A model generated the notes under the pieces. It did no database searches and was not told where the DNA came from. It was given only the letters and a program-made list of their open reading frames with translations. DNA of 38,266 bases. Origin: a virus. The stretch spans positions 1-38,266 of the IMG/VR virus record IMGVR_UViG_3300020477_000066; one strand, 5' to 3'. The stretch's first letter is position 1. Each line of letters starts with the position of its first letter. This document shows positions 4,958 through 12,277 of the stretch, piece after piece. A program made the position numbers and the translations under genes.

Positions 4958-6017
4958 CAACCCACTGGCTGCGCCCACGTGTCGCCCGATTTGTGATGTG
5001 ACCCTGCCGCTCGAGACGGTCCAGCATCGCACCAATTGCGTTCGTCCTGCCGCTAACCGAACCGCCGACTTCACGCGTGCTGCAACGAGCGTTTTGCCGA
5101 ATATAGCCCAGCACCGCCTCGCGCAACGCGCTGTCTTCTTCTTCACGGCGCTGCAGCTCAGCGTTGTGGGCGTCCGATGCCACAATGCGCAAACCCCAGC
5201 GCTCGTTTACATCCGAAACCTCGAGCACAAAGTCGTCGCACAGGTTGCCGCTTATCCGAGCTTTGTGGTGCTCGACAGTAATCGGCCGCCCCTTCTCGCC
5301 GCCAAACACCAGCACACTCTGACAAGCGTCGAACACCGCAGAACTGCCCCGAATCGCGAATTTGCCGCTCGCTGAATCGCTCGGCTTGCGCGCGTGATGG
5401 ATCATCACAAACGTGCAGCCCGTGCGCTCACTCACCCGCGTGCATTTGTCGAGAACCAGACGCACCGCACCGCTGTCGTTCTCCTCAGCGCTCGGTGCAC
5501 TTGCCCGGAAGCTGTCAACGATGCAGAGCTTGGCGCCTTCGCAGAGCGACGTCAGGCTGTCCTCAGCCGAGGGCGTGTCCAGGTACATCTCCGGCATAAA
5601 AGCCACATCCAAACGCTCGGCAAGGTTGTCCGGGCCGAGTCGCATAGCGCGTGCAAGCCGCTGGTAGCGCTCCGATGTCAGCCGGCTGCCTTGCTCATAG
5701 TCCAAATGAACGACGCGACCCGCCTCGCCCACATCGAACCGCCCCCACACACGCGAGCCGCTCGCCACGCTCAGCGCCAGGCTCTGCATTGCGATCGTTT
5801 TGCCACTAAAGCCGTACCCCGCAACCATGCTGACCGCGCCCGGAGCAAGCTCTAGCTCCTGCACAACCCAAGGCACCGGCGGAAGCTCTGCGAACAGGGC
5901 CTCGGCGCCAACTACCTGGAATCCTTGGCTATTTGTGGCGCGGTCGAGGGACGTTGCATGACGCGCAACTTCGCCCCAGGCCTTCTGGCGAAATGCCTCG
6001 ATGATTTTGGCCTGCAT
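4950..6017 (-). CDS. RepA/AAA_25-type replicative ATPase
   Basis: A 355-residue RecA-fold ATPase of the RepA-like family, probably the phage replicative helicase. Walker A is GYGFSGKT (about residues 67-74), Walker B is LCIVDS (about 164-169), followed by a sensor-like region FVMIHHARKP. The last ~65 residues look like a winged helix (LREAVLGYIRQNARCSTREV ... GAMLDRLERQGHI). I chose ATG 6017, preceded by GGGGAGG at good spacing; a GTG at 6035 with GAGAGG upstream is a credible alternative adding six residues. It lies just after the primase gene, as expected for a primase-helicase pair, and is the last gene of the leftward replication operon. Confidence 0.85.
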   Translation of the reverse strand: MQAKIIEAFRQKAWGEVARHATSLDRATNSQGFQVVGAEALFAELPPVPWVVQELELAPGAVSMVAGYGFSGKTIAMQSLALSVASGSRVWGRFDVGEAGRVVHLDYEQGSRLTSERYQRLARAMRLGPDNLAERLDVAFMPEMYLDTPSAEDSLTSLCEGAKLCIVDSFRASAPSAEENDSGAVRLVLDKCTRVSERTGCTFVMIHHARKPSDSASGKFAIRGSSAVFDACQSVLVFGGEKGRPITVEHHKARISGNLCDDFVLEVSDVNERWGLRIVASDAHNAELQRREEEDSALREAVLGYIRQNARCSTREVGGSVSGRTNAIGAMLDRLERQGHITNRATRGRSQWVVS

Positions 6018-6044
6018 GTCGATGACCTCCCCCACGCGAACCTC

Positions 6045-6887
6045 TCACAGCGCCAACATCCGGCAACTGGCTCGATGCACCGCGTCTGACGGCAACGCCT
6101 GCAGAACCTGGTAGGTCGTGCGGATGCCGCGGCAATGTTCATGGCTGCAATAAAAGCTGCCATGCGGCGCGCCTTTGCGCGGAGCGAATAGCACCGTCGC
6201 GCTGTCTGTTGAGCGCGTCGTGTGTTCGTGCTGCCACGGGCAGTCGACGCACACACGCACATCGTCGATGCGTCTCCCCAGCATGCCGGCCTCGACAAAC
6301 GCCAGCGCCAGCAGGCTGTCACCGACGTCAGCGGTGGGCGCGCCGCGCTCGGTAAGCTGGGCAGCCTTGGCCACCACCCAGCTCGGCAGCTCGGCCAGGT
6401 CAGTGTAGAGCGGATGGCTGCTGTGTTCCCACGCATACACGGCGCCGGATTTGTGCAGGCTGGGCGCGGCGACGATGTAGCCGTCCGCCTTGACATCCAC
6501 GCCCGCAGCAAGCGCCGACGAAAAGCGGATCCCTTCGGGCTGCCTGAACAGGATATGCCTACCGCCGCCGCCGGTGATGGCTTCGACGGTTTCCGGCAGC
6601 TCGCCATGCTCGTGCAGCAGGTCGTCGAGACTCTCCTCGCCGCCGTTGCGCGGGTCGATGTCCAGCGCCATGATGCCGCTGTCAGGCGTGCAGGCGATGC
6701 CGATGTTTGCGGTTGGGCTGCTCCACCACCACCGCGTGATGGTCGCGATGTTCGTGGTGGCGCTGCGATGACCACGGGGCGCCAGTCTGCCGTTGGGCAC
6801 CTTGCCGCCAGGCTTGAGCGGGAACACAGGCCAGCGCAGTCGCTGCGCATACGCCATCGCAGCTCGTGGCAAATCGCTACTGCTCAC
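6045..6887 (-). CDS. Bifunctional primase-polymerase (PrimPol) domain protein
   Basis: A 280-residue primase related to the PrimPol N-terminal domain found in phages and plasmids. It opens with the family signature (AMAYAQRLRWPVFPLKPGGK). The catalytic metal-binding pair is in ALDIDPRNGG (Asp76 and Asp78), followed by GGGGRHILF (about 106-114) and the later histidine in APSLHKSG. A C-terminal Cys/His cluster (CVDCPWQHEH ... FYCSHEHCRG, residues 213-252) looks like a zinc-binding primase module. The helicase is encoded separately, just downstream, rather than fused. The 5' end overlaps the nuclease gene by 11 bases. It likely makes primers for a host polymerase, as no polymerase gene is seen. 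Confidence 0.85.
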   Translation of the reverse strand: MSSSDLPRAAMAYAQRLRWPVFPLKPGGKVPNGRLAPRGHRSATTNIATITRWWWSSPTANIGIACTPDSGIMALDIDPRNGGEESLDDLLHEHGELPETVEAITGGGGRHILFRQPEGIRFSSALAAGVDVKADGYIVAAPSLHKSGAVYAWEHSSHPLYTDLAELPSWVVAKAAQLTERGAPTADVGDSLLALAFVEAGMLGRRIDDVRVCVDCPWQHEHTTRSTDSATVLFAPRKGAPHGSFYCSHEHCRGIRTTYQVLQALPSDAVHRASCRMLAL

Positions 6888-7248
6888 GACGCTCCGCGAC
6901 GGCTTGGTCGATGCTCTGAATCGCCACCAACACGTTCTCTTCAGCGCTCAGCTTTTTGTTGTAGCTACAGAGCACGTAGATGCCGCCGAAGCTCTCGATG
7001 AACTTCTTCCATTTGCGCTGCTGAGGTCGCAGCTTGGTGCCTGTCTTGACCTCGACCTCAAGCCGCCAGCCCTCAGGCCGTACCAGCCCGCTCAGGTCAG
7101 CGGCGCCAATGGGGGCGCCCATGACCCAACGAGCACCGCTGCGGTCAACAACCCGCAAACGTCCAGCGTTCTGGCGCCACGCTCGCGTCGAGCGACCAGG
7201 CCTGTTGAGCGCGACCTCGATTGCGCGCTGAAACTCTGACTCTCGCAT
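6877..7248 (-). CDS. VRR-NUC family nuclease
   Basis: A 123-residue protein with the VRR-NUC (virus-type replication-repair nuclease) layout. It begins MRESEFQRAIEVAL and contains PIGAADLSGLV (Asp51) followed by RLEVEVKTGTKL, the D...ExK active site of the PD-(D/E)XK fold, then QRKWKKFIESFGGIY. Family members act as structure-specific nucleases on branched DNA. The start ATG 7248 lies four bases after the helicase stop, so the genes are coupled; an upstream ATG at 7266 would add six residues overlapping the helicase. Position between helicase and primase indicates replication or replication-linked repair. Confidence 0.85.
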   Translation of the reverse strand: MRESEFQRAIEVALNRPGRSTRAWRQNAGRLRVVDRSGARWVMGAPIGAADLSGLVRPEGWRLEVEVKTGTKLRPQQRKWKKFIESFGGIYVLCSYNKKLSAEENVLVAIQSIDQAVAERREQ

Positions 7249-7252
7249 CTGT

Positions 7253-8857
7253 TCACCACTGACCATGAGCCTGGCGCGCGACCGCACGCCGGTGGTCGTC
7301 GATGGCTCTCGATTGAGATTTCATTTGTGCAAATACCCACGCGCTGCTGCGGCCTCGCTGCTGCGCAATGGCGCGTAGGCGGTCGTAACGGTCGCGCAGA
7401 ATTTGCTGCTCAGCCGTGTAGATTGGCAGCTCGACACCTCGAGGCGCTGGCGAGCGGAACAGCTCTTTGTAGCGCACATAGCACCAGCCGGGTGCCAGCG
7501 GCACAGCGCGGCTGCGGTTCTTGACGTGCCACTGGGCCACGACCACGTCCCACTTGTTGCCTGAGTTGCCCAGCAGCTCCACCAGAACGCCGTCTCGATG
7601 GCGGAGCTCCCGCTCCCTGGGCAACGGGCGAGCTGCGCCGCAGTCCTCGCAGCGCTTGGCGCTGAGCGTGTTGACGCACAGGCACTCGCAGCACTTCCAG
7701 CCCATCAGCTGAGCTGCTGAGCTGCTGCGCTTCTTGGTCTTGCTCAGTGACCAAGTGCGTTCGTCCTGCGGGAGGCCATGCTGCAGCGCGTTGCCTGCGT
7801 GGTCCAGGATGACGAACGGCGTGTCGCCGTGTGGTCGACTGCCGCGCCCAGCCTGCTGCAGGTAGACGCGCAGGCTTTTGGTCGGGCGGCACATGATGAC
7901 CGTTTTGACAGCCGGGATGTCGGTGCCCTCGGTGGCCACATCGCAGTTGGCCACCACCCGCAGCTCACCGCTCGACAGCTTGGCGAAGATGGCATCACGC
8001 TCAGCCGTGGGGGTCGAGCCATCGACGTGGGCCGCTGCGATGCCGGCAGCGTTGAAGACTGCGGCGATGTGTTTGCTGTGCGCGACGTTGACCGCAAACG
8101 CGAGGGCAGGTGCGTCGTTGCCGAGCTTCTCGTAATGCTCGACGAGATTGCCCACGAGTTCAGCCGAGTCGCAGCGCTCGGCCAGATCGGCCAGGTTGTA
8201 GTCGCCAGCTGTTGTTTTGACGCCCTTCAGGTCAGGTGTGCCTGTCGAGTAGACGCGCGGCTCGACGAGATAGCCTCGGCCTGCAAGCTCCTTGTAGGAG
8301 GCGACCGTGACCAGCTCCTCGAATAGCTCACCGAGGCCCTTGCCATCGGCGCGACGCGGGGTGGCAGTCAGGCCGATGACAACCGCATCGGGGTACAGCT
8401 CGAGCAGGTCGCGATAGCTCTTGCTCATCGCGCGGTGCGCCTCGTCGATGATGATCAAATCAGCAGCCGGCTTGGTGCGTCGCCGCAGCGTGGCAATGCT
8501 CGCCACCTGCACCGGCGCTTGGCGCTTGCGCGCGTACGCGTCCCACAGCTGCGCGTCGCTGGCATCGTCGGGGGCCTCGCCCTGCGGCTTGGCGCCAACG
8601 CCAGCTAGGATCACACCCACGTCGCTCGGCGCAACGCCATAGCGCAACAACTTGCAGAACGGCTGGCGGATTAGCTCACGACGGTGCGCCGTCAGCAGGA
8701 CCCGCTTGCCCTTAGCCAGCGCGCGTTTGATCATAGCAACCGCGATGACCGTCTTGCCGCTGCCAGTAGCAGCCTGCAGCACCATCCGCGACCCGCCGTC
8801 GCGCAGCACCTGCCGGCACCGCTCGATGGCGCCGGTTTGATACTCCCGCAACTGCAT
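7253..8857 (-). CDS. SF2 DEAH-type helicase with C-terminal zinc ribbon
   Basis: A 534-residue superfamily 2 helicase starting at ATG 8857 (MQLREYQTGAIERC) in a one-base overlap with the preceding HTH gene. Q-type motif and Walker A ATGSGKT (residues 30-36), motif II DEAH (138-141), motif III TATPRR (164-169) and motif VI QQAGRGSR (334-341) are all present. Beyond the helicase core, CCECLC at about 389-394 and CEDC at 403-406 form a RanBP2- or ribbon-type zinc site, followed by a domain of unknown role. Related phage proteins remodel forks and recombination intermediates. It is the second gene of the leftward replication operon driven from the switch at 9.2 kb. Confidence 0.88.
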   Translation of the reverse strand: MQLREYQTGAIERCRQVLRDGGSRMVLQAATGSGKTVIAVAMIKRALAKGKRVLLTAHRRELIRQPFCKLLRYGVAPSDVGVILAGVGAKPQGEAPDDASDAQLWDAYARKRQAPVQVASIATLRRRTKPAADLIIIDEAHRAMSKSYRDLLELYPDAVVIGLTATPRRADGKGLGELFEELVTVASYKELAGRGYLVEPRVYSTGTPDLKGVKTTAGDYNLADLAERCDSAELVGNLVEHYEKLGNDAPALAFAVNVAHSKHIAAVFNAAGIAAAHVDGSTPTAERDAIFAKLSSGELRVVANCDVATEGTDIPAVKTVIMCRPTKSLRVYLQQAGRGSRPHGDTPFVILDHAGNALQHGLPQDERTWSLSKTKKRSSSAAQLMGWKCCECLCVNTLSAKRCEDCGAARPLPRERELRHRDGVLVELLGNSGNKWDVVVAQWHVKNRSRAVPLAPGWCYVRYKELFRSPAPRGVELPIYTAEQQILRDRYDRLRAIAQQRGRSSAWVFAQMKSQSRAIDDHRRAVARQAHGQW

Positions 8858-9174
8858 CAAGCGACTCGAGGCGGCTGCGACTCGGGAGCGGGGGCCACGG
8901 GAGCCATCTTGGCGGCCGGGGTTACGAACTCTTGCGTCGCGTCGCGCGACCAGTCCACAGGGCGGATCCCAAACGTGTCCTGGATGTCCAGCGCCAAATC
9001 CAGCCCTGGCCTCCGCTCCCCGTACAGCAGCCGGTTGATGACGCCGCGATGGCGACCCAGCGCACGAGCCACACCGCACTGGTTCATCCCCTGGATCCGC
9101 ATCGCGATCCAAAGCAGCCGCGCGCCCTCGCTAAAATTCGGGCCTACCTTCTGCCGTGTGTGTTGCCAACGCAT
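8857..9174 (-). CDS. Cro-like helix-turn-helix regulator
   Basis: A 105-residue protein with an XRE-type HTH (LLWIAMRIQGMNQCGVARAL, then GRHRGVINRLLYGERRPG), a short linker (FGIRPVDWSR) and a proline- and alanine-rich tail. It is divergent from the repressor-type gene at 9267 and first in the leftward replication operon, the position of Cro in lambdoid phages. The ATG at 9174 lies inside a perfect 19-bp palindrome (9172-9190), a good autoregulatory site. No Shine-Dalgarno sequence is seen, and the predicted -10 is only about ten bases upstream, so the leader is very short. Its TGA overlaps the helicase ATG by one base. Confidence 0.75.
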   Translation of the reverse strand: MRWQHTRQKVGPNFSEGARLLWIAMRIQGMNQCGVARALGRHRGVINRLLYGERRPGLDLALDIQDTFGIRPVDWSRDATQEFVTPAAKMAPVAPAPESQPPRVA

Positions 9175-9190
9175 TCTGAGACTCAGAATG
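9172..9190. promoter_or_regulatory. 19-bp palindromic operator candidate
   Basis: CATTCTGAG, one central base, CTCAGAATG: a perfect odd palindrome. It covers the start codon of the Cro-like gene and its predicted -10 (9185-9190). A protein bound here would block leftward transcription and initiation together. Confidence 0.75.
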
Positions 9191-9213
9191 ATGCCCGCGG
9201 CTGTTGTTGTCAA
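9185..9213 (-). promoter_or_regulatory. Leftward promoter for the replication operon
   Basis: On the minus strand TTGACA (plus-strand 9213-9208) is followed after 17 bases by CATTCT (9190-9185). The -35 is a perfect consensus; the -10 is weak. The Cro-like ATG at 9174 would lie a few bases into the transcript. The -35 overlaps a TTGTCA half-site at 9207-9212. Confidence 0.55.
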
Positions 9214-9256
9214 GTGCCAACGGTGAATGTTGCAAACTGACAACCGAGTATATAAC
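9207..9256 (+). promoter_or_regulatory. Rightward repressor promoter with TTGTCA/TGACAA operators
   Basis: TTGCAA (9230-9235) and TATAAC (9251-9256) can serve as -35 and -10 with a short 15-base spacer. TTGTCA (9207-9212) and TGACAA (9238-9243) form a widely spaced inverted pair; the second lies between the -35 and -10. The regulator's ATG at 9267 follows the -10 by ten bases with no ribosome binding site, as for leaderless phage repressor transcripts such as lambda PRM. Confidence 0.5.
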
Positions 9257-9266
9257 CTAGTGCGTG

Positions 9267-9740
9267 ATGGAGACCCTTGCTGCACGACTGCGGAGCGCGA
9301 TGGATGCGGCTGGCGTCCGTCATGCTGACGTCGAGATAGCGATGGACCGCAGCAAGGGCTACATCTCGCGCGTTCTCAAGGGCGCGCTGGCCAGCAAACG
9401 TCCCAAGGTCAGCGACTGGCAGCCGGCTGCTGATTTGCTCAACGTGCCGCTAGACTGGCTTGTTTTCGGCCACGGTGAAACTCCAGAGGGGTTGCAGTAC
9501 CGGGCAGACCCCACCGAAGACGACATACCCATCCAGCCACCTAAGGACGCTTACCCCGGTCGAGACTTTGTTTTGCGCCTTGCTGCACAGCGCAGCGATG
9601 TGCCAGGCCAGGTGCTCGAGGAGCTGCGCCTGCACACGCCCGCCGACGACGCTGAGCTAGGCGTCGAGTACTGGGAAGCGCGGCTGTTCGACGCGTTCAA
9701 GCGCTACAAGCGCTGGTCGAAGCTATTGTCAGACGACTAG
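9267..9740 (+). CDS. CI-like HTH repressor, LDWLVFGHG type
   Basis: A 157-residue regulator starting at ATG 9267 (METLAARLRSAMDAAGVRHA); a GTG directly before it could add one residue. The HTH (DVEIAMDRSKGYISRVLKGA) is followed by LDWLVFGHGETP and a helical C-terminal domain (YPGRDFVLRLAAQRS ... WEARLFDAFKRYKRWSK). There is no S24 peptidase domain, so induction would not proceed by RecA-assisted self-cleavage. It is paralogous to the regulator at 3778. Divergent arrangement with a Cro-like gene over shared operators marks it as the likely lysogeny repressor. No Shine-Dalgarno is present, so the mRNA is probably leaderless. A terminator follows directly. Confidence 0.8.
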   Translation: METLAARLRSAMDAAGVRHADVEIAMDRSKGYISRVLKGALASKRPKVSDWQPAADLLNVPLDWLVFGHGETPEGLQYRADPTEDDIPIQPPKDAYPGRDFVLRLAAQRSDVPGQVLEELRLHTPADDAELGVEYWEARLFDAFKRYKRWSKLLSDD

Positions 9741-9756
9741 CGCTGTCTGATTTTTT
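9729..9756 (+). terminator. Intrinsic terminator after the repressor gene
   Basis: TCAGAC (9729-9734) pairs with GTCTGA (9745-9750) across the repressor stop codon and is followed by six T (9751-9756). The stem is short, so termination may be partial. Confidence 0.55.
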
Positions 9757-9767
9757 CTGTCGTTGTC

Positions 9768-9804
9768 TGTTGACAACAATGGGTGCTGAGCCCATATTGT
9801 CAGC
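9768..9804 (+). promoter_or_regulatory. Consensus promoter with overlapping operator
   Basis: TTGACA at 9770-9775, a 17-base spacer and CATATT at 9793-9798; the next gene's ATG at 9805 follows the -10 by 6 bases, so the transcript is probably leaderless. TGTTGACAACA (9768-9778) is palindromic apart from its centre and covers the -35. It shares the TTGTCA/TGACAA half-site with the switch at 9.2 kb, suggesting repression of the recombination and integrase operon by the same regulator. Confidence 0.7.
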
Positions 9805-9987
9805 ATGCAAGACAACAATGACGCGGTCTGGCTCGACATGCGCTGGCGCTGCCCCCACTGCCACAGCGAGGTTGAGGACGGCATGTGCCACCAGAGCCTG
9901 TGTGGTTGGGAGCCAGGCACGAAGCCCTGCGATCTGTGCGGGCGCTTCAACTGCCGCTTCCGATTTGGCTGTAAGGGCGGGCAGTGA
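9805..9987 (+). CDS. Cysteine-rich zinc-binding protein
   Basis: A 60-residue protein with CPHCHSE, MCHQSLCGW, CDLCGRFNC and a final CK: about eight cysteines in pairs, consistent with two small zinc sites. The ATG 9805 coincides with the expected transcription start of the promoter at 9768-9804, and no ribosome binding site is present. Function is unknown; phage proteins of this kind often bind nucleic acid or host RNA polymerase. Its TGA overlaps the GTG of the next gene (GTGA), linking it to the recombination operon. Confidence 0.7.
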   Translation: MQDNNDAVWLDMRWRCPHCHSEVEDGMCHQSLCGWEPGTKPCDLCGRFNCRFRFGCKGGQ

Positions 9988-10241
9988 GCCCGTATCCGCC
10001 AGGCGTTACCCAGGCTGACGTCGATGACGCCTGGGGCGGTGGGGAAGAGTGCCGCAGCTGCGGCGCTGAAATCGACAGGCACGACAACTGCGAGTGCCTC
10101 GAGGACGACTACGACCGCATGCTGAGAGTGGTGCGCCGCGTGGCCACCGAGGCGCTCGAGGCCGACAACCCAGCTGCGTGGCTGAAGGCCTGCCAGGTCT
10201 TGGCCACCAGCGCAGAGCTTGAGGAGCTGCTCAGTGCGTGA
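9984..10241 (+). CDS. Small Cys-containing helical protein
   Basis: An 85-residue protein starting with GTG 9984 in a GTGA overlap with the preceding gene. After a proline-containing start (MSPYPPGVTQADVDDAWGGG) it carries CRSCGAEIDRHDNCEC, a compact zinc-ribbon-like cluster, then two helices (DYDRMLRVVRRVATEALEA and WLKACQVLATSAELEELL). Function is unknown. Two consecutive Cys-rich proteins at the head of the recombination operon suggest DNA- or host-protein-binding early functions. Confidence 0.65.
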   Translation: MSPYPPGVTQADVDDAWGGGEECRSCGAEIDRHDNCECLEDDYDRMLRVVRRVATEALEADNPAAWLKACQVLATSAELEELLSA

Positions 10242-10449
10242 CGTGTGGGATGAGATTATATCGCCGATGCTGTCGGCGCTGCTGGTGGCGAGCGCTCTGT
10301 TTGTAGCGGCTATGTGGCTGAGCGGATGCGCCCCCAAGGTGAAGTACGTGCTGGTGCCATGCCAGCAGAAGGAAACGAGCGACGAGGAGTGTGCCAAGGC
10401 GCACGGTGGTGAGTGCCCGTTTATACCGGGTAGAAAGGCTGAGTTTTAA
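10234..10449 (+). CDS. Predicted lipoprotein with lipobox
   Basis: A 71-residue protein starting with GTG 10234, overlapping the preceding gene by 8 bases. The N-terminal region has a hydrophobic segment (MLSALLVASALFVAAM) ending in WLSGC, a good signal peptidase II lipobox, and then a short mature part (CAPKVKYVLVPCQQKETSDE). It is predicted to be lipid-anchored to the outside of the inner membrane or to the outer membrane. It lies in the early/recombination operon rather than next to the lysis genes, so it is more likely a host-surface or superinfection-exclusion factor than an outer-membrane spanin. This assignment is inferred from motif and context only. Confidence 0.6.
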   Translation: MRDVWDEIISPMLSALLVASALFVAAMWLSGCAPKVKYVLVPCQQKETSDEECAKAHGGECPFIPGRKAEF

Positions 10450-11111
10450 TGAGCAGTGACAAGATTGATAAGTTGGCAGCAGCCCTGTGTCGGGCCCAGG
10501 CAGAGCTGACCGGGGCGCCGAAGAACAAGCGCAATCCACACTTCCGCAGCGAGTACGCTGACCTGGACAGCGTGTTGCGAGCTGTCCGACCTGTGCTCAA
10601 CAAGCACGGCATCGCGCTCTTGCAGCTGGCGGACGGCGAGGCGCTCGAGACGCGGCTCGTGCACGAGTCGGGACAGTGGATTGCTGCCCGCACCCCCGTG
10701 CCCCCTGGCGGGGGTAAGAACCCGGCGCAGTCTTACGGGGCGTCGCTCTCCTACATCCGCCGCTATGCCGCGGCTGCCATCTGCGGCATCGCACAGAGCG
10801 ACGACGACGCCGAGTCATACGAAGCGCCGGCGCCAAGCAGCGGCAACAGCAACAGCAACGGCAAGGGTGATCTGGCATCGCAGTACATCAAGGCAGTATC
10901 TGAACAGGAGGGCCACGAGTACCGCATGGCGTCGCTCAAGGCGGCCCGCAAAGTGCTGTCGAGCGACGACTTGTTGCCGGTCATCGAAGCGGTGCTCAAG
11001 TCGACCGAGACCGCCGACCTCGGCAACGTGGCCGCGTTCATCTCCGACTGCAACTACCAAGGCGCCAGCCGCCAGCGGCTGATGGCGGCGTACAAGCAGG
11101 TAGCCGCTTGA
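10449..11111 (+). CDS. erf: ERF-family single-strand annealing protein
   Basis: A 220-residue recombinase of the ERF family, which anneals complementary single strands during phage recombination and circularisation. The conserved N-terminal domain is clear: IDKLAAALCRAQAELTGAPK, NPHFRSEYADLDSVLRAVRP, GIALLQLADGE, AQSYGASLSYIRRYAAAAI. A Ser/Asn/Gly linker near residues 125-140 leads to a C-terminal helical domain. The ATG shares one base with the previous TAA. It is followed by a RecB-like nuclease and SSB, a standard nuclease-annealase-SSB recombination set. Confidence 0.9.
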   Translation: MSSDKIDKLAAALCRAQAELTGAPKNKRNPHFRSEYADLDSVLRAVRPVLNKHGIALLQLADGEALETRLVHESGQWIAARTPVPPGGGKNPAQSYGASLSYIRRYAAAAICGIAQSDDDAESYEAPAPSSGNSNSNGKGDLASQYIKAVSEQEGHEYRMASLKAARKVLSSDDLLPVIEAVLKSTETADLGNVAAFISDCNYQGASRQRLMAAYKQVAA

Positions 11112-12277
11112 GGCGCCTGCCCACATTCAGCAAGGCTGCCCTCGCAGCCAAGTGCGCCTTCCCGTGGAACGGCGGCATCGCGTGGCCAGAGCAGATCACG
11201 TCAGATGCCGCCAACTTCGGCATCGCAGTCCACCGCGCCGCCGAGCTGCTGGCACTGTGGGGCACCGCCCCGCTCGACGCCATAGCCGAGCACTACGGCC
11301 TGCACGGCTCGGAGCTGAAGCGCTTCCACCTGACCGTCGGGTGGGTAGCCGACTTCATCCGCGGCGAGCGCGAGCAGTGGTCGTTCGCTGCCGCAGAGGT
11401 GGCGTTCGCGGTCGACCCGTTTGTCGACGAGTCTCGAATCCTCGAGCAGGACGGACCACGCGACTACAGCCGCGCGCGCCCCGCCGAGCTGTGCGGCACC
11501 GCTGACCTGGTGACCGTGGTGGGCGAACAGCTCATCGTCAGCGACTACAAAACGGGACGCTACAAGATGGGCGCCGACCCATCGGCGGACGCCCAGATGC
11601 GTGCGCTTGGCTATGCAGCAGCGCGCGCCTACGGATACGACAGCGTGGAGGTGCGCCTGCTCAACGTCGATGAGGGCGGCGTGCGCATGACCCGTCGCCT
11701 GCTCGACGTCATCGACCTGGCCACCATCCGGCTCGAGCTACTGGGCGTGGTGCGCGATACCGGCGAGGTCCACAACCCCACACCCAAACCCGGCAGCCAC
11801 TGCGCGCAGCAGTGGTGCCCCATCGCGTCGGTGTGCCCAGCGACGCAAAAGACCATCGCGCAGATAAACCCAGAGCTGCAGCTGACCGCCGACATACGCA
11901 GCCCCGAACACGCGGCGCGGCTGCGCGAGCAGGTTGCAGTGGCCAAGAAGGCGCTGGCCGCTCTGGATACGGCCATCAAGGAATACGCCAAGCGGCACCC
12001 CATACCGCTAGGCAACGGCAAGGTGCTCGGCCAGCAGGAGCGCACGCGGCGCACAATCGAGTGCACCCCCGAAGCGGTGGCCGCCCTCGGCCGCTACGGC
12101 GTGAGCGGGGCAGTCGAATCCAGCGTCAACATGGCCGGCATCAAGCGGGCCGTCAAAGGCGTCTGCGCCAACGGCCAGGCCGCCGGTACCATGCGCGCCA
12201 TCATGGCCGAACTCGAAAAGCTCGGCGTCGTCAAGACGCGAACATACACAACAATAGCGGAGATAAAGAGACAATGA
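11108..12277 (+). CDS. RecB/Cas4-like PD-(D/E)XK exonuclease with Fe-S cysteines
   Basis: A 389-residue nuclease starting at TTG 11108, overlapping the ERF stop by four bases. The PD-(D/E)XK core is visible: the GIAVHRAAE histidine (about 42), AAAEVAF (Glu97), GTADLV (Asp132) and SDYKTG (Asp146, Lys148). A lone Cys16 near the N terminus plus HCAQQWCPIASVC (Cys232, 237, 243) matches the four-cysteine iron-sulfur clasp of AddB and Cas4-type nucleases. The last ~140 residues form a helical region ending at the SSB gene. It probably resects DNA ends to make single strands for the ERF protein. No Cas1 or CRISPR array is present, so a Cas4 role in adaptation is not implied. Confidence 0.85.
   Translation: MRRLPTFSKAALAAKCAFPWNGGIAWPEQITSDAANFGIAVHRAAELLALWGTAPLDAIAEHYGLHGSELKRFHLTVGWVADFIRGEREQWSFAAAEVAFAVDPFVDESRILEQDGPRDYSRARPAELCGTADLVTVVGEQLIVSDYKTGRYKMGADPSADAQMRALGYAAARAYGYDSVEVRLLNVDEGGVRMTRRLLDVIDLATIRLELLGVVRDTGEVHNPTPKPGSHCAQQWCPIASVCPATQKTIAQINPELQLTADIRSPEHAARLREQVAVAKKALAALDTAIKEYAKRHPIPLGNGKVLGQQERTRRTIECTPEAVAALGRYGVSGAVESSVNMAGIKRAVKGVCANGQAAGTMRAIMAELEKLGVVKTRTYTTIAEIKRQ

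Noticed and set aside
9264-9266. GTG 9264 as the repressor start
   Set aside because: The ATG directly after it is a stronger codon and suits a leaderless transcript better; the difference is one residue.
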